Made by a program: the position numbers and the translations under genes. From Microbacteriaceae bacterium (GTDB lineage Bacteria > Actinomycetota > Actinomycetes > Actinomycetales > Microbacteriaceae): a stretch of 8,759 nucleotides of DNA. The notes beneath the pieces were generated by a model. That model made no database searches and was not told where the DNA came from. It was given only the letters and a program-made list of their open reading frames with translations. Location of the stretch: contig CANGGA010000035.1 in NCBI GenBank assembly GCA_947453285.1, positions 1 through 8,759 of the forward strand, given 5' to 3'. Positions 1 through 8,301 of the stretch are shown here, piece after piece (position 1 is the stretch's first letter; each line of letters begins with the position of its first letter).

Positions 1-1605
1 AAGCAATGCGATTGCAGAATTAGCCTGCGTGATTGTTCCGATGTTTAGCTTTGCGTTGGTTAGCGCAATCTTTGCGTCAGCTTCGGTCATGCCTTGCAAA
101 CTAGGAACCAAAACCATTTGTGCACCAGAAGAAACATAAAGCGTGATGCTTGTGTTTTCTGGAACCTTTGTGCCGGCAGTCGGATCACTGCTAATTACTT
201 GGTCGAGTGGTGCGGTATCGCTTGCCTGATAGACCTTTACGACTAGCAAGTGCTCGCCAGTCAAAGTCGAGTAAGCCTCAGAGTAGGTCTTGCCGACAAC
301 GTCGCTCACCGCGATGCCGCCCTGACCAGGAGTGATGCTGAAGTTAAAGTTGCCACCGAAGGTGACCAGCCAAACCAATAGACCAACCAACACCACGGTT
401 ACACCGCTGCCAATGCCCCACAGCAATCCGGCTGATGGTCGGCCGCTGCGCGAGATTGAAGTCGGTGCAGTCTCTAATGCGTTGAGGTCGACGCCGAGTG
501 CAGCAAACGGGTTGGTGTTCGGCAGGCTGGCATCGTCGGCAGGCTGAATCTCAGACGGAACGTCTACCGGTGCGGTGTCTTTTTCAACCGGATGAGCCGG
601 CATCACGGTCGTAGCCGAAGTGTCGGCTGCTGCAAGCAGAGCTTCGAAATCGTCGAGGTCGGTTCTCTCTTCGGTGAGGTCTTCGACGGTTGGCTTTGCG
701 ATTGGAGTTTCACCGGTGAGGTTCTCAAGTGGGCGACCAACGGTGAGCGGTGAACCATTTGCTGCGGCAATCAAGTGATCGCGAAACTCTTCTGCACTTT
801 GAAAACGGTTGTTGCGATCTTTTGCCATAGCGTGCAAAACAACTTCATCTAGCTCTGCGCTGATTAGGTTGTTGTGACTTGATGGCGCAATTACCGCCTC
901 ACTCACGTGCTGGTATGCAACAGAAACAGCAGTGTCACCTTTGAACGGTGCGCGGCCAGCCAGCATTTCATAAAGCAAAACGCCAGTTGAATAAAGGTCG
1001 GTGCGGGCGTCGACGTTTTCACCCTTTGCCTGTTCTGGCGAGAAGTATTGCGCGGTGCCCATGATGCCAACGGTATTTGCCATGGTTGCCGATGAGTCAG
1101 AGATTGCACGAGCGATGCCGAAATCCATGACCTTCACCTGGTCGTTTTCGGTGATCATGATGTTTGCAGACTTGATGTCGCGGTGAATCACGCCAGCCTT
1201 GTGCGAGAACTCAAGTGCGGTGAGAACGCCACTCGCATAGTTGACAGCTTCTTCGATTGAGAGTCTGCGCTCGTGAAGAATGTCGCGAAGCAGTTTGCCC
1301 TTTACGTATTCCATGATGATGTAGGGGTGCTTGACCGAATTTCCGCGTGAATCTTCTTCGATGTCTTCGCCTGCGTCATAAACGCGAACGATGGTTGGGT
1401 GCGCCATGCGCGCAGACGCCTGAGCTTCGTGGCGAAAACGGTCTTCAAAACTCGGATCGTTTGCGAGGTCGCTCTTGAGCAACTTGATTGCAACCGTGCG
1501 GCCAAGTCGGGTGTCTAGACCCTCATACACATCGGCCATTCCGCCGCGCCCGATTAGGCTGCCGATTTCATATCGGCCAGCAATCAGTCGCTTATTCTCA
1601 GACAA
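1..1605 (-). CDS. pknB: PASTA-domain Ser/Thr protein kinase PknB, C-terminus cut by left edge
   Basis: Membrane Ser/Thr kinase that phosphorylates cell-wall synthesis and division proteins. The 535 residues in the window show a Gly-rich loop (GRGGMADVY, 19-27), VAIK lysine K41, alpha-C glutamate E60, HRDIKSAN (141-148, catalytic D143), DFG (161-163), activation-loop threonines T174, T178 and T184, and SPE (189-191). An acidic, Pro/Ala-rich juxtamembrane linker (about 280-390) follows, then one membrane helix (about 393-416) and an extracytoplasmic part. PASTA 1 spans about 430-493; PASTA 2 begins about 497 and is cut by the window edge, so the total PASTA number is unknown. The start is TTG at 1603-1605, preceded by GGAG with a 7-nt spacer; an in-frame TAG at 1624-1626 excludes any earlier start. 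It is the last operon gene in view, 32 bp after pknA. Kinase identity is certain; the name PknB rests on gene order plus multiple PASTA domains. Confidence 0.96.
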   Translation of the reverse strand, partial: MSENKRLIAGRYEIGSLIGRGGMADVYEGLDTRLGRTVAIKLLKSDLANDPSFEDRFRHEAQASARMAHPTIVRVYDAGEDIEEDSRGNSVKHPYIIMEYVKGKLLRDILHERRLSIEEAVNYASGVLTALEFSHKAGVIHRDIKSANIMITENDQVKVMDFGIARAISDSSATMANTVGIMGTAQYFSPEQAKGENVDARTDLYSTGVLLYEMLAGRAPFKGDTAVSVAYQHVSEAVIAPSSHNNLISAELDEVVLHAMAKDRNNRFQSAEEFRDHLIAAANGSPLTVGRPLENLTGETPIAKPTVEDLTEERTDLDDFEALLAAADTSATTVMPAHPVEKDTAPVDVPSEIQPADDASLPNTNPFAALGVDLNALETAPTSISRSGRPSAGLLWGIGSGVTVVLVGLLVWLVTFGGNFNFSITPGQGGIAVSDVVGKTYSEAYSTLTGEHLLVVKVYQASDTAPLDQVISSDPTAGTKVPENTSITLYVSSGAQMVLVPSLQGMTEADAKIALTNAKLNIGTITQANSAIALL

Positions 1606-1610
1606 AACTT

Positions 1611-1618
1611 TTCTCCAG
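1611..1618 (-). promoter_or_regulatory. Ribosome binding site deciding the TTG start of pknB
   Basis: The minus strand reads CTGGAGAA here, with GGAG at 1613-1616 placed 7 nt before the TTG at 1605. It lies in the 32-bp gap between pknA and pknB. The in-frame stop just upstream leaves this TTG as the only sensible start that keeps the whole kinase N-lobe. Confidence 0.7.
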
Positions 1619-1637
1619 TCGTTCTAAATCAGTCTAC

Positions 1638-2963
1638 TTATTGGCTTGTGCTCGGGCTTGGAGTTGGCTGAGTGCTCGGTGCGTAGTAGAGCAAGCGAAT
1701 CGTGTCGCCAACCTTCATAGTTCCTAAAGGGGCCGCGTCATAAACGGTGTTGACCTTTGGGTCGGTTGGGTCGACGGTTTCGCCTGGCACTGGCTCGACA
1801 ACTAATCCGAGCGCCTGCAATTGCGAGGTGACTTGATCGAGCGGCAAACCGACGACATCTTTCGGCCAAACGACAACATCAATCGGTGACGCGCTCGCAG
1901 ATGCGCTTGGGCTATCGCTCGGATTAAACGGAGTGAAAGATGGGCCAGGTTGGTGTTGCCCAATCGCCCCAACGACAATGGCTGTGACAATTGCGATCGC
2001 AGAGACAACAATCAAACCGATAAGAGCAATCCAAGGCCAGACAATCGGTTGCTTCGGCTTTGGCTCATCGAAAGTTGGAATGACCGTGGTCTTGTCTGAC
2101 AGATTCGCCTGCGCAATTACCTTCGTCGTGACCGCGCGAGTTGGCGAGTAACTCATCAGCGATTCTGCGCGCTGGGCGAGAACCATCGCGCTTTCTGGTC
2201 GCTGGTGCGGCTTCTTGGCGAGGCATCCGAGAATTAGGTTTTGAACTCGCTGGTCGATGTTGCTAGGCAACGGCGGCGGTGTCTCGTTAATTTGGGCCAT
2301 CGCTATCGCCATCTGCGATTCGCCTGTGAACGGGCGTTTTCCGGCAAGTGCCTCGTAGGCAACGATGCCGAGGCTATAGATGTCGGTCGACGGGCTCGCC
2401 GGCTTTCCGGTTGCCTGCTCGGGAGCCAGGTATTGCACCGTGCCCATGACCTGGCCGGTCGCCGTCAGTGAGACTTGGTCGGCAACGCGGGCTATGCCGA
2501 AGTCGGTGATCTTCACGTGGCCGTCTGGCGTGATCAGCAGGTTTCCCGGTTTGATGTCGCGGTGAACCATGCCCTCCTCGTGGGCTGCAAACAGGGCACG
2601 AGCGGTCTGGGCGACTATGTCTAAGACCTTGTCGGTCGGCAGGCTCTTGTCGCGTTCAAGGATGCGAGCGAGCGAGTCGCCTGGAACGAGCTCCATCACC
2701 AAGAATGCGCTGCCAGAGTCTTCGCCATAGTCGTAAACATTGGCGATGCCGTCGTGGTTCACCTTTGCTGCGTGACGAGCCTCGGTTCTGAATCGCTCAA
2801 GAAAGCCAGGATCACCCAGATATTCGGGCTTCAAAATTTTGATGGCTACGTCGCGCAGAATCACTTCATCGTGCGCTTGCCAAACTTCACCCATGCCACC
2901 GATAGCAATGCGAGAGATTAGTTTGTAGCGACCACCGTAAAGTTGGCCAACCTCGGGTTTCAT
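1638..2963 (-). CDS. pknA: Ser/Thr protein kinase PknA with a C-terminal PASTA domain
   Basis: Transmembrane Ser/Thr kinase of 441 residues that partners PknB in controlling cell shape and wall growth. The kinase domain is about 13-270: Gly loop [10 protein letters not shown] (19-28), VAIK lysine K42, E61, HRDIKPGN (134-141, catalytic D136), DFG (154-156), activation-loop candidates T167, T169 and T175, and APE (180-182). Alanine A20 in place of the first loop glycine also occurs in mycobacterial PknA and supports the name over PknB. A Pro/Lys linker leads to a membrane helix (about 308-335), a Ser/Ala/Pro-rich spacer (about 341-361) and one PASTA-like domain (about 363-427), then a short Ser/Thr/Pro tail. 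M. tuberculosis PknA (431 residues) has no recognised PASTA, so this is a notable difference. The ATG start overlaps the pbpA stop by 4 bp (ATGA), indicating translational coupling. Confidence 0.96.
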   Translation of the reverse strand: MKPEVGQLYGGRYKLISRIAIGGMGEVWQAHDEVILRDVAIKILKPEYLGDPGFLERFRTEARHAAKVNHDGIANVYDYGEDSGSAFLVMELVPGDSLARILERDKSLPTDKVLDIVAQTARALFAAHEEGMVHRDIKPGNLLITPDGHVKITDFGIARVADQVSLTATGQVMGTVQYLAPEQATGKPASPSTDIYSLGIVAYEALAGKRPFTGESQMAIAMAQINETPPPLPSNIDQRVQNLILGCLAKKPHQRPESAMVLAQRAESLMSYSPTRAVTTKVIAQANLSDKTTVIPTFDEPKPKQPIVWPWIALIGLIVVSAIAIVTAIVVGAIGQHQPGPSFTPFNPSDSPSASASASPIDVVVWPKDVVGLPLDQVTSQLQALGLVVEPVPGETVDPTDPKVNTVYDAAPLGTMKVGDTIRLLYYAPSTQPTPSPSTSQ

Positions 2964-4411
2964 TTGCGCAACACCGCCTGCATTACCTTTCTGGCAATCG
3001 GTGCAGCAAGTGTGTTTCCACGACCTGCCTGACCCATGCCACCCCCATCTTCGATTACAACTGCAACAGCGACCTTCGGATCATTCGCAGGTGCGAACCC
3101 GGTGAACCAAAGTGTGTATGGTTCACCCTTTCCGTTTTGAGCGGTTCCGGTTTTTCCAGCAACCGATATGCCCGGAATTTGTCCGTTGGAACTTACGCCG
3201 TGTGCAACCGCGTTGATCATCATGTCGCGAACCAGTCGCGCTGTTGCTTCGGAGATTGGTTTTCCAAAGATCGAAGGTGATGGCGCATAGAGCGATGACA
3301 AGTTAGCCGACACTACGTTTTCAATCAAGTTTGGTTTCATTAGCGTTCCGTTGTTTGCAATGGCCGCGCTAATCATTGCAATCTGCAAAGGTGTGACTCG
3401 ATCATCAAACTGGCCGAATGACGAGAGTCCGGTTTGCGCTTCATCCATGCCGGTTGGATAAGTGCTTGCGGTAGAGCGAAGTGGAATCTCAATTGCTTGA
3501 CCGAAGCCATACTTTTCGGCCTGCGCGCGAATCGCATCTTGACCGAGCTTGATGCCGAGCTGTGCGAACGGAACGTTGCACGAGAAGCGAAGTGCATCTG
3601 CGATTGAAACGGTTGCCTTGCCACCGCACTTGCCTTCACCACTGTTTTGCACATAGGTGTTGGTGCCAGGCAACTTGAACTTCAACGGGTTAGGCAGCGT
3701 TGACTCCGGTGTGTATTGACCGCTCTCGAAGGCAGCCGAGGCCACCACAAGTTTGAACACCGAACCCGGCGCATAGAGGCTGCCGCTGATTGCCTTGTTC
3801 ACAAGTGGGCTGCTCTTGTCGGCAAGCAGTTGCGCGTAGTTTGCGCTCGAGATGATTCCGTTGTGCACCGCTAGTTTGTTGGCATCGAAGCCAGGCTTTG
3901 AGACCATCGCCAAGATGTTTCCGGTCTTCGGATCTATGGCAACGACGGCGCCCCTCAGGTTGCCCATTGCATCCCAGGCTGCCTTCTGAACCACCGGGTC
4001 AATCGTCAATTCAATCGAAGCCCCGGTCACCGGGTTGCCGCTTAGCAATGCGTTTACCTGCTCGAAGAACTGAGTTGAGTTCTTGCCGGTGAGGTAGCTG
4101 TTCATCTTTGACTCGAGGCCGGTTGCGCCCTGATAAAAACTGAAGAAGCCCGTGATGGCCGAATACATTTGGCTCGAGTAAGCGCGAAGGTAGTGAAAGC
4201 TGTCGTCAGACTTTTCTGATGTTGCGATTGGGTTTCCGTCGACCAAGATCGAACCGCGCTGAGTTTTATAAGAGTCGTAGACCGAGCGAACGTTGCGTGG
4301 GTCTTGTGCAAGTGAATCTGCGGTCAACACTTGGATAGTCGAAGTCGAAATCAGTAGCGCAACAAACATGGTGATAATCACAAAAACAACACGTTTCAAT
4401 TCGCGATTCAT
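2960..4411 (-). CDS. pbpA: Class B penicillin-binding protein PbpA (peptidoglycan transpeptidase)
   Basis: Monofunctional DD-transpeptidase that crosslinks peptidoglycan strands outside the membrane, probably paired with the RodA encoded just upstream. It has 483 residues against about 491 in M. tuberculosis PbpA. An N-terminal membrane anchor (about 8-28) precedes the non-catalytic pedestal region (about 35-145). The transpeptidase domain (about 150-483) has all three active-site motifs: S217-V-F-K220 (acyl-enzyme serine S217), S277-C-N279 and K420-T-G422 (AGKTGTAQ). The region around [16 protein letters not shown] (154-169) is typical of the family. The ATG at 4409-4411 overlaps the rodA TGA by 4 bp, and the gene's own TGA overlaps the pknA ATG in the same way. 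A GGTGGTG stretch upstream may serve as the ribosome site. Nothing is truncated and all catalytic residues are present. Confidence 0.96.
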   Translation of the reverse strand: MNRELKRVVFVIITMFVALLISTSTIQVLTADSLAQDPRNVRSVYDSYKTQRGSILVDGNPIATSEKSDDSFHYLRAYSSQMYSAITGFFSFYQGATGLESKMNSYLTGKNSTQFFEQVNALLSGNPVTGASIELTIDPVVQKAAWDAMGNLRGAVVAIDPKTGNILAMVSKPGFDANKLAVHNGIISSANYAQLLADKSSPLVNKAISGSLYAPGSVFKLVVASAAFESGQYTPESTLPNPLKFKLPGTNTYVQNSGEGKCGGKATVSIADALRFSCNVPFAQLGIKLGQDAIRAQAEKYGFGQAIEIPLRSTASTYPTGMDEAQTGLSSFGQFDDRVTPLQIAMISAAIANNGTLMKPNLIENVVSANLSSLYAPSPSIFGKPISEATARLVRDMMINAVAHGVSSNGQIPGISVAGKTGTAQNGKGEPYTLWFTGFAPANDPKVAVAVVIEDGGGMGQAGRGNTLAAPIARKVMQAVLRK

Positions 4412-5790
4412 TGCACACCACCCGAAATGCGATCTCTCGAATCTGATGTGTTTGAGATTCTCAAGAGCAACCCGATGATTATCCAGTTTGCGAGAAGCGA
4501 TGAACCACCGGCAGCAAGCAAGGGTGTGGTCAAGCCGGTTAGTGGAACAACGCGGGTTACACCACCGATGACGATAAACGTCTGCAGTGCAATTACAAAA
4601 CTCAAGCCGACGGCAAGCAACTTGCTGAAGTCGTCACTGTGATTGAAAGCAATTCGAACACCGCGCGAGACGATCAGGAGGTAAATCGCGAGAATCGCAA
4701 AAATTCCGGCGAGGCCGAGCTCTTCGCCGAGCGATGAAATTATGAAGTCGCTTTCGGCAAGCGGAACCAACTGTGGAACTCCGCCGCCGAGTCCGGTTCC
4801 GAGCACACTGCCGTGGGCCATGCCAAAGAGTCCCTGCACAAGTTGGTAGCTTCCGCCGATGGCGTCGTAACGCGCAGCATCAAATGGGTTTAGCCAGGCG
4901 TCGAATCGCCCGCTGACGTAATCCATGACTCGACTTGCCACCAGCGCGCTCGTGATGAACATGCCAAGGCCAACCACCACATAAATGGCTCGGCCGGTGG
5001 CCACATAGATCATGACCAAGAACAGACCAAAGTAAAGCAACGATGTGCCGAGATCTTTCTCGCCGACCAAGACCAAAAGGCTGACCGCCCAGATTGCCAA
5101 AATTGGCCCAAGCTCACGAGCCCTAGGAAGCTGAACACCCAGAAAGCGCCTTCCAACGGCGGCCAAAGAATCGCGTCGGGTAACCAGATAACCGGCGAAA
5201 AAGACGGTTAGGGCTATCTTGGCCAACTCACCTGGCTGAAAGGTTAGGCCTCCGATGGCAAGCCAGAGGTGGGCCCCATTGATGGTCTTGCCGATGAAGG
5301 GCAGCATTGGCGAAACCAAGAGCACCAGGCCGATGAACATAGAGATGTAGACGTAGCGGCGCAAAAACAGGTGCGAGGGCACAAAGAGCACGACCGCGCT
5401 CGCGGCGGCGATTGCCACGACCGTCCAGATCACTTGCTTTAGGCCGAAGACCTCAGATCCACCCGCGGCGAGTGTGGCCAGGTCGAGGCGATAAATTTCT
5501 GCAATGCCGAGGCCGTTTAGCAATACCGCAGCCGGCAGAATCAGTGCATCGGCATCACTTGCCTTGAAGCGCAAAATAAAGTGCAGCAACAGGGCTGCAA
5601 CCGTAATCGGAGTCCAGTAGGTCATTAGATCCCAGGTCAGAATCTGAATTGTCGACAACTGAATCTGACAAAGCTCGAAGGCGTTTATGCCGAAAGCAAA
5701 AATCAAAAGCATTATTTCAATGTTGCGATTGCGCGGAACTACTCGCGCCAATTTCTGAATGTCGATTGCAACCGTGTTAGTCGTGGTCAA
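4408..5790 (-). CDS. rodA: RodA, SEDS-family peptidoglycan glycosyltransferase
   Basis: Polytopic membrane enzyme of the SEDS (shape, elongation, division, sporulation) family that polymerises lipid II into glycan chains, working with a class B PBP. It has 460 residues, close to the mycobacterial RodA of about 469, with roughly ten or more hydrophobic helices from residue 25 to 443. Diagnostic motifs are FQPGELAK (184-191), GEKDLGTS (243-250, with D246 matching the essential aspartate of the family), GGSYQLVQ (312-319), ESDFI followed by SSLGEELG (346-359), and PLTGLTTP to AGGSS (416-431). The start is a TTG (5788-5790) embedded in the pstP stop as TTGA, and AAGG lies about 10 nt upstream of it. 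It could be called FtsW-like, but gene order next to pbpA and pstP favours RodA. The TGA overlaps the pbpA ATG. Confidence 0.95.
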   Translation of the reverse strand: MTTTNTVAIDIQKLARVVPRNRNIEIMLLIFAFGINAFELCQIQLSTIQILTWDLMTYWTPITVAALLLHFILRFKASDADALILPAAVLLNGLGIAEIYRLDLATLAAGGSEVFGLKQVIWTVVAIAAASAVVLFVPSHLFLRRYVYISMFIGLVLLVSPMLPFIGKTINGAHLWLAIGGLTFQPGELAKIALTVFFAGYLVTRRDSLAAVGRRFLGVQLPRARELGPILAIWAVSLLVLVGEKDLGTSLLYFGLFLVMIYVATGRAIYVVVGLGMFITSALVASRVMDYVSGRFDAWLNPFDAARYDAIGGSYQLVQGLFGMAHGSVLGTGLGGGVPQLVPLAESDFIISSLGEELGLAGIFAILAIYLLIVSRGVRIAFNHSDDFSKLLAVGLSFVIALQTFIVIGGVTRVVPLTGLTTPLLAAGGSSLLANWIIIGLLLRISNTSDSRDRISGGVQ

Positions 5791-7040
5791 TTGCCAACCG
5801 CCTTGAGCGTTGAAAGTTTCGTCAAAATGTCTTGAAGGTTATCGCCACTGATTGACCGGTCGACGAGCTGTTGTTGATATTCGTTAAGTGAACTAACCAA
5901 CGTGCCGGTGCGTTGATAAACATGACTGAAGTGCAATGGTCCGAAAGATTCACGGATGCCCTGATAAATCGCAACATAACCATTGTCGTCAGCGATGTAG
6001 AAGCGAGTCTGGGTGTAGTCGTATGCTGCATTCGCAGCGAAGCCCGCGCCTGCAATCAACAGCAGAATAATTGCCATGCCTCTAATGCGACGCCAACGCA
6101 CTTTGCTTCGCGTTTCGTTCATGATGCGCTCAAGCAACTCTTCTGATTCAACAGCGAACTGTGCATCCTGTGGTTGACGAACGAGCAGATCTCGCAGAAT
6201 CTTCGGATTGAAGATTTCGACAAGGCGACTGCCGCGCTTAGTTGAAATTACAACTTCGTTTTCGGCTGAGCCAACAAAAATCGGTGCTGCAACATATTCA
6301 CTCTGCACCGACGGAGACAAGACATCGACAATCACAACAGTTACGTTGTCTGGCGCACCGTGCTCAAGAGCTTCATAAATCAATAGCTCGGTAGCCTCTT
6401 CGGCGTCTACCGATTTGTTCAAAAGAATGTCACTGATGATTTCGTCTGGCACGACACCAGACAAACCGTCACTGCAGAGCATCCAGCGATCGCCAGCGTT
6501 TGCCTTGAACACCTCGGTGTCGACCTCGGGAGAAATTTCTACGTCACCGAGAACGCGCATCAAGACGCTGCGACGCGGGTGGGTGAGCGCCTCTTCGGCA
6601 GTGATGCGGCCGGTGTCTACCAAACGCTGAACGAACGTGTGGTCTTTGGTCACCTGCTTCACCTGGTCGTCGCTGACCATATAAACGCGTGAGTCGCCGA
6701 TGTGAATCAGCGTGACCAGGTCGCCTGTCACTGCAATGCCAGAGAAGGTTGTGCCCATTCCCTTGAGTTCAGGGTGGTCGGCAACGGTATCTGCGAGCTT
6801 TGAGTTGGCGCCTAAGAGCGCCTCGACTACAGACTCGGCGGCTTGGTCGGTGTTGTCATAAACCCGGTCGGCCTGGGCCACACCCTGAGCGATGATTGCC
6901 GACGCGATATCGCCACCGGCGTGGCCGCCCATTCCGTCTGCCACGAAAAAGAAGTTATAGCCCGCATAGCCAGAGTCTTGGTTGCTCTTTCGAACGCGGC
7001 CAATATTTGACGCCGCAAAACTCTGGGTCTTGATCGACAT
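5787..7040 (-). CDS. pstP: PP2C-family Ser/Thr phosphatase PstP
   Basis: Metal-dependent (PPM/PP2C) membrane phosphatase that dephosphorylates PknA, PknB and their targets. The catalytic domain spans about 1-242: R15 with the NQD motif (20-22), VADGMGGHAGG (33-43, metal ligand D35), GTT (96-98), GDSRVY (115-120), CSDGL (189-193, D191) and PDNVTV (230-235, metal ligand D231). A long cytoplasmic juxtamembrane segment (about 243-316) ends in a basic RWRRIR patch, followed by one membrane helix (about 321-338) and an extracytoplasmic tail of about 75 residues. At 417 residues it is shorter than M. tuberculosis PstP (514), mostly because the ectodomain is reduced. It starts at ATG 6 bp after the fhaB stop with only a weak ribosome site, so it probably depends on coupling. 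Its stop overlaps the rodA TTG. Confidence 0.96.
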   Translation of the reverse strand: MSIKTQSFAASNIGRVRKSNQDSGYAGYNFFFVADGMGGHAGGDIASAIIAQGVAQADRVYDNTDQAAESVVEALLGANSKLADTVADHPELKGMGTTFSGIAVTGDLVTLIHIGDSRVYMVSDDQVKQVTKDHTFVQRLVDTGRITAEEALTHPRRSVLMRVLGDVEISPEVDTEVFKANAGDRWMLCSDGLSGVVPDEIISDILLNKSVDAEEATELLIYEALEHGAPDNVTVVIVDVLSPSVQSEYVAAPIFVGSAENEVVISTKRGSRLVEIFNPKILRDLLVRQPQDAQFAVESEELLERIMNETRSKVRWRRIRGMAIILLLIAGAGFAANAAYDYTQTRFYIADDNGYVAIYQGIRESFGPLHFSHVYQRTGTLVSSLNEYQQQLVDRSISGDNLQDILTKLSTLKAVGN

Positions 7041-7046
7041 TCGAGA

Positions 7047-7556
7047 TTACGCTCGCAATTCGAAAACTGTTTTTCCGATTCTCATCGGAGTATTTAGTCT
7101 CACAACTGCTGGAGTACCTATGCGCGAACCGTCCAGGTAGGTTCCGTTAGTCGAGTTGAGATCTTGCAGCAACCAATCGTTGTTAATCAAAACCAATTTG
7201 GCGTGATGAGTTGAGGCATATTCGTCGGTGATGACGAGATCGCTGTTATCTGCACGACCGATGGTGATTTCGCGACGGTCGAGACGAAGAGTGTGACCCT
7301 TTCGATCGCCTTCGGTAATTACAAGTTTCGTTGCGTTCACACCGGTTGGCTCGGTCATTAAGTTTTCGGTTGCATTGCTTGGTGCCGCAGGCATCACCGG
7401 AGACGAAACTCGCTGCGGAGCGTTTGCCTCGGCAACCCGAGAAACAATCTTCTGACCGAATAGGTCTGCTCGAATTACAGAAATGATGCTGAACAGAAAA
7501 ATCCAGAGAACTACAAGAAATGCAATTCGAACTATGAAAAGCGCTAACTCACTCAT
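7047..7556 (-). CDS. fhaB: Membrane-anchored FHA-domain protein FhaB (FipA-like)
   Basis: Small phosphothreonine-binding adaptor of 169 residues. In mycobacteria the orthologue (FipA, about 155 residues) is a PknA/PknB substrate linked to division proteins. An N-terminal membrane helix (about 6-28) is followed by a flexible linker rich in Ala, Pro, Asn and Thr (about 40-75) and a C-terminal FHA domain (about 77-169). Phosphopeptide-binding residues are visible: GR at 100-101, S115 with H118 (STHH), and DLNSTNGT (132-139). The ATG lies inside the end of fhaA, with an 8-bp overlap, and AAGG is placed 6 nt upstream, so the ribosome site sits within the fhaA Lys-Val codons. The stop is 6 bp before pstP. 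The identity is well supported by domain order and by position between fhaA and pstP. Confidence 0.94.
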   Translation of the reverse strand: MSELALFIVRIAFLVVLWIFLFSIISVIRADLFGQKIVSRVAEANAPQRVSSPVMPAAPSNATENLMTEPTGVNATKLVITEGDRKGHTLRLDRREITIGRADNSDLVITDEYASTHHAKLVLINNDWLLQDLNSTNGTYLDGSRIGTPAVVRLNTPMRIGKTVFELRA

Positions 7557-8226
7557 TGCTCACCTTGCTTGCCACGATGCGAAAAGTGAATTCACTTCGG
7601 CCAGCGCTGATTCGGCTTTCGTTTTGCAGCGGGCTTTCGTTCATCGCACGTCCGTCGACTTTGGTTCCATTGGTTGAACCCAAATCACGGATGCCAGCCT
7701 TCGAGCCATCCCAGAGAATTTCGAAGTGCTTGCGACTCAGGCCGCTGTCGTCAATCTGAATGTCTGCGCTGGCATCGCGACCTACAGAGGTGCGACTCGC
7801 GGTTAGCAGGTAGCGCTTGCCGTTTAAATCGAGGGCTGGCGACCAGCTCACGGCAATCTCTTCTGTGGCAGAACTGACGGCAATCTGACCGAGGTTTAAG
7901 CTGCCATCTTCGATCAGCTTGATGTCGAGTGCTGCGCCGAACTGAAAACCCTGCTTCACTGCGTGCGCCTGGGTGAGGTTGGTGAGCTCGGTGATGAGAT
8001 TTGCGCCTAGGGCGCGCATGCGCTGAAAGTCGGCCGCCGACAGACGAACGCTGAAGGTGTTCGGCGCAAGGATGCGGTCGCGGGTGACGATGCTGGCTTT
8101 TGAATCCATCTCAGATTTGATGGCAGCGGCGATTTCAATTGGCTGAAGCTCACTCTTGAAGGTCTTGCTAAATGCGCCTGTGACGATGCGCTCAAGTCCT
8201 TTTTCAAAGTTTTCTAGAAAGCCCAA
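7549..8226 (-). CDS. fhaA: FhaA: DUF3662 domain plus FHA domain
   Basis: Cytoplasmic FHA adaptor of 225 residues. The N-terminal DUF3662 (FhaA_N) domain is about 1-120, opening with MGFLENFEKGLE and the conserved block SELQPIEIA (25-33). The FHA domain is about 135-218: SVGR (147-150), SRKH (164-167) and LGSTNGT (182-188), which form the phosphothreonine pocket. In mycobacteria FhaA binds the phosphorylated pseudokinase domain of the lipid II flippase MviN, and PknB is its upstream kinase. M. tuberculosis FhaA is about 527 residues with a long low-complexity linker; here the linker is essentially missing. Start choice: TTG at 8224-8226 with GAGG 6 nt upstream; no in-frame ATG or GTG lies closer that keeps the conserved MGF opening. 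It is the first gene of the operon, and its TGA overlaps fhaB by 8 bp. Confidence 0.94.
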   Translation of the reverse strand: MGFLENFEKGLERIVTGAFSKTFKSELQPIEIAAAIKSEMDSKASIVTRDRILAPNTFSVRLSAADFQRMRALGANLITELTNLTQAHAVKQGFQFGAALDIKLIEDGSLNLGQIAVSSATEEIAVSWSPALDLNGKRYLLTASRTSVGRDASADIQIDDSGLSRKHFEILWDGSKAGIRDLGSTNGTKVDGRAMNESPLQNESRISAGRSEFTFRIVASKVSNE

Positions 8227-8230
8227 AACA

Positions 8231-8236
8231 CACCTC
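8231..8236 (-). promoter_or_regulatory. Ribosome binding site supporting the TTG start of fhaA
   Basis: The minus strand reads GAGGTG here. GAGG ends 6 nt before the TTG at 8226, which is ideal spacing. The protein read from that TTG begins with the conserved FhaA opening, so the site and the homology agree. Confidence 0.65.
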
Positions 8237-8301
8237 GTTTTCTTTATGAAGTCTACCTTTGAGCCTTTTTAACTGGGTCTAATCGGCGCCTTAGCGGCTT
8301 T

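Noticed and set aside
17..37. Possible frameshift or early end of pknB near the left edge
   Set aside because: The frame stays open to base 1 and the second PASTA domain is well formed up to the edge; the gene is simply cut by the window.
2241..2565. Plus-strand open frames antisense to pknA
   Set aside because: They lie opposite a kinase domain whose motifs are fully conserved, and the encoded peptides have no recognisable features.
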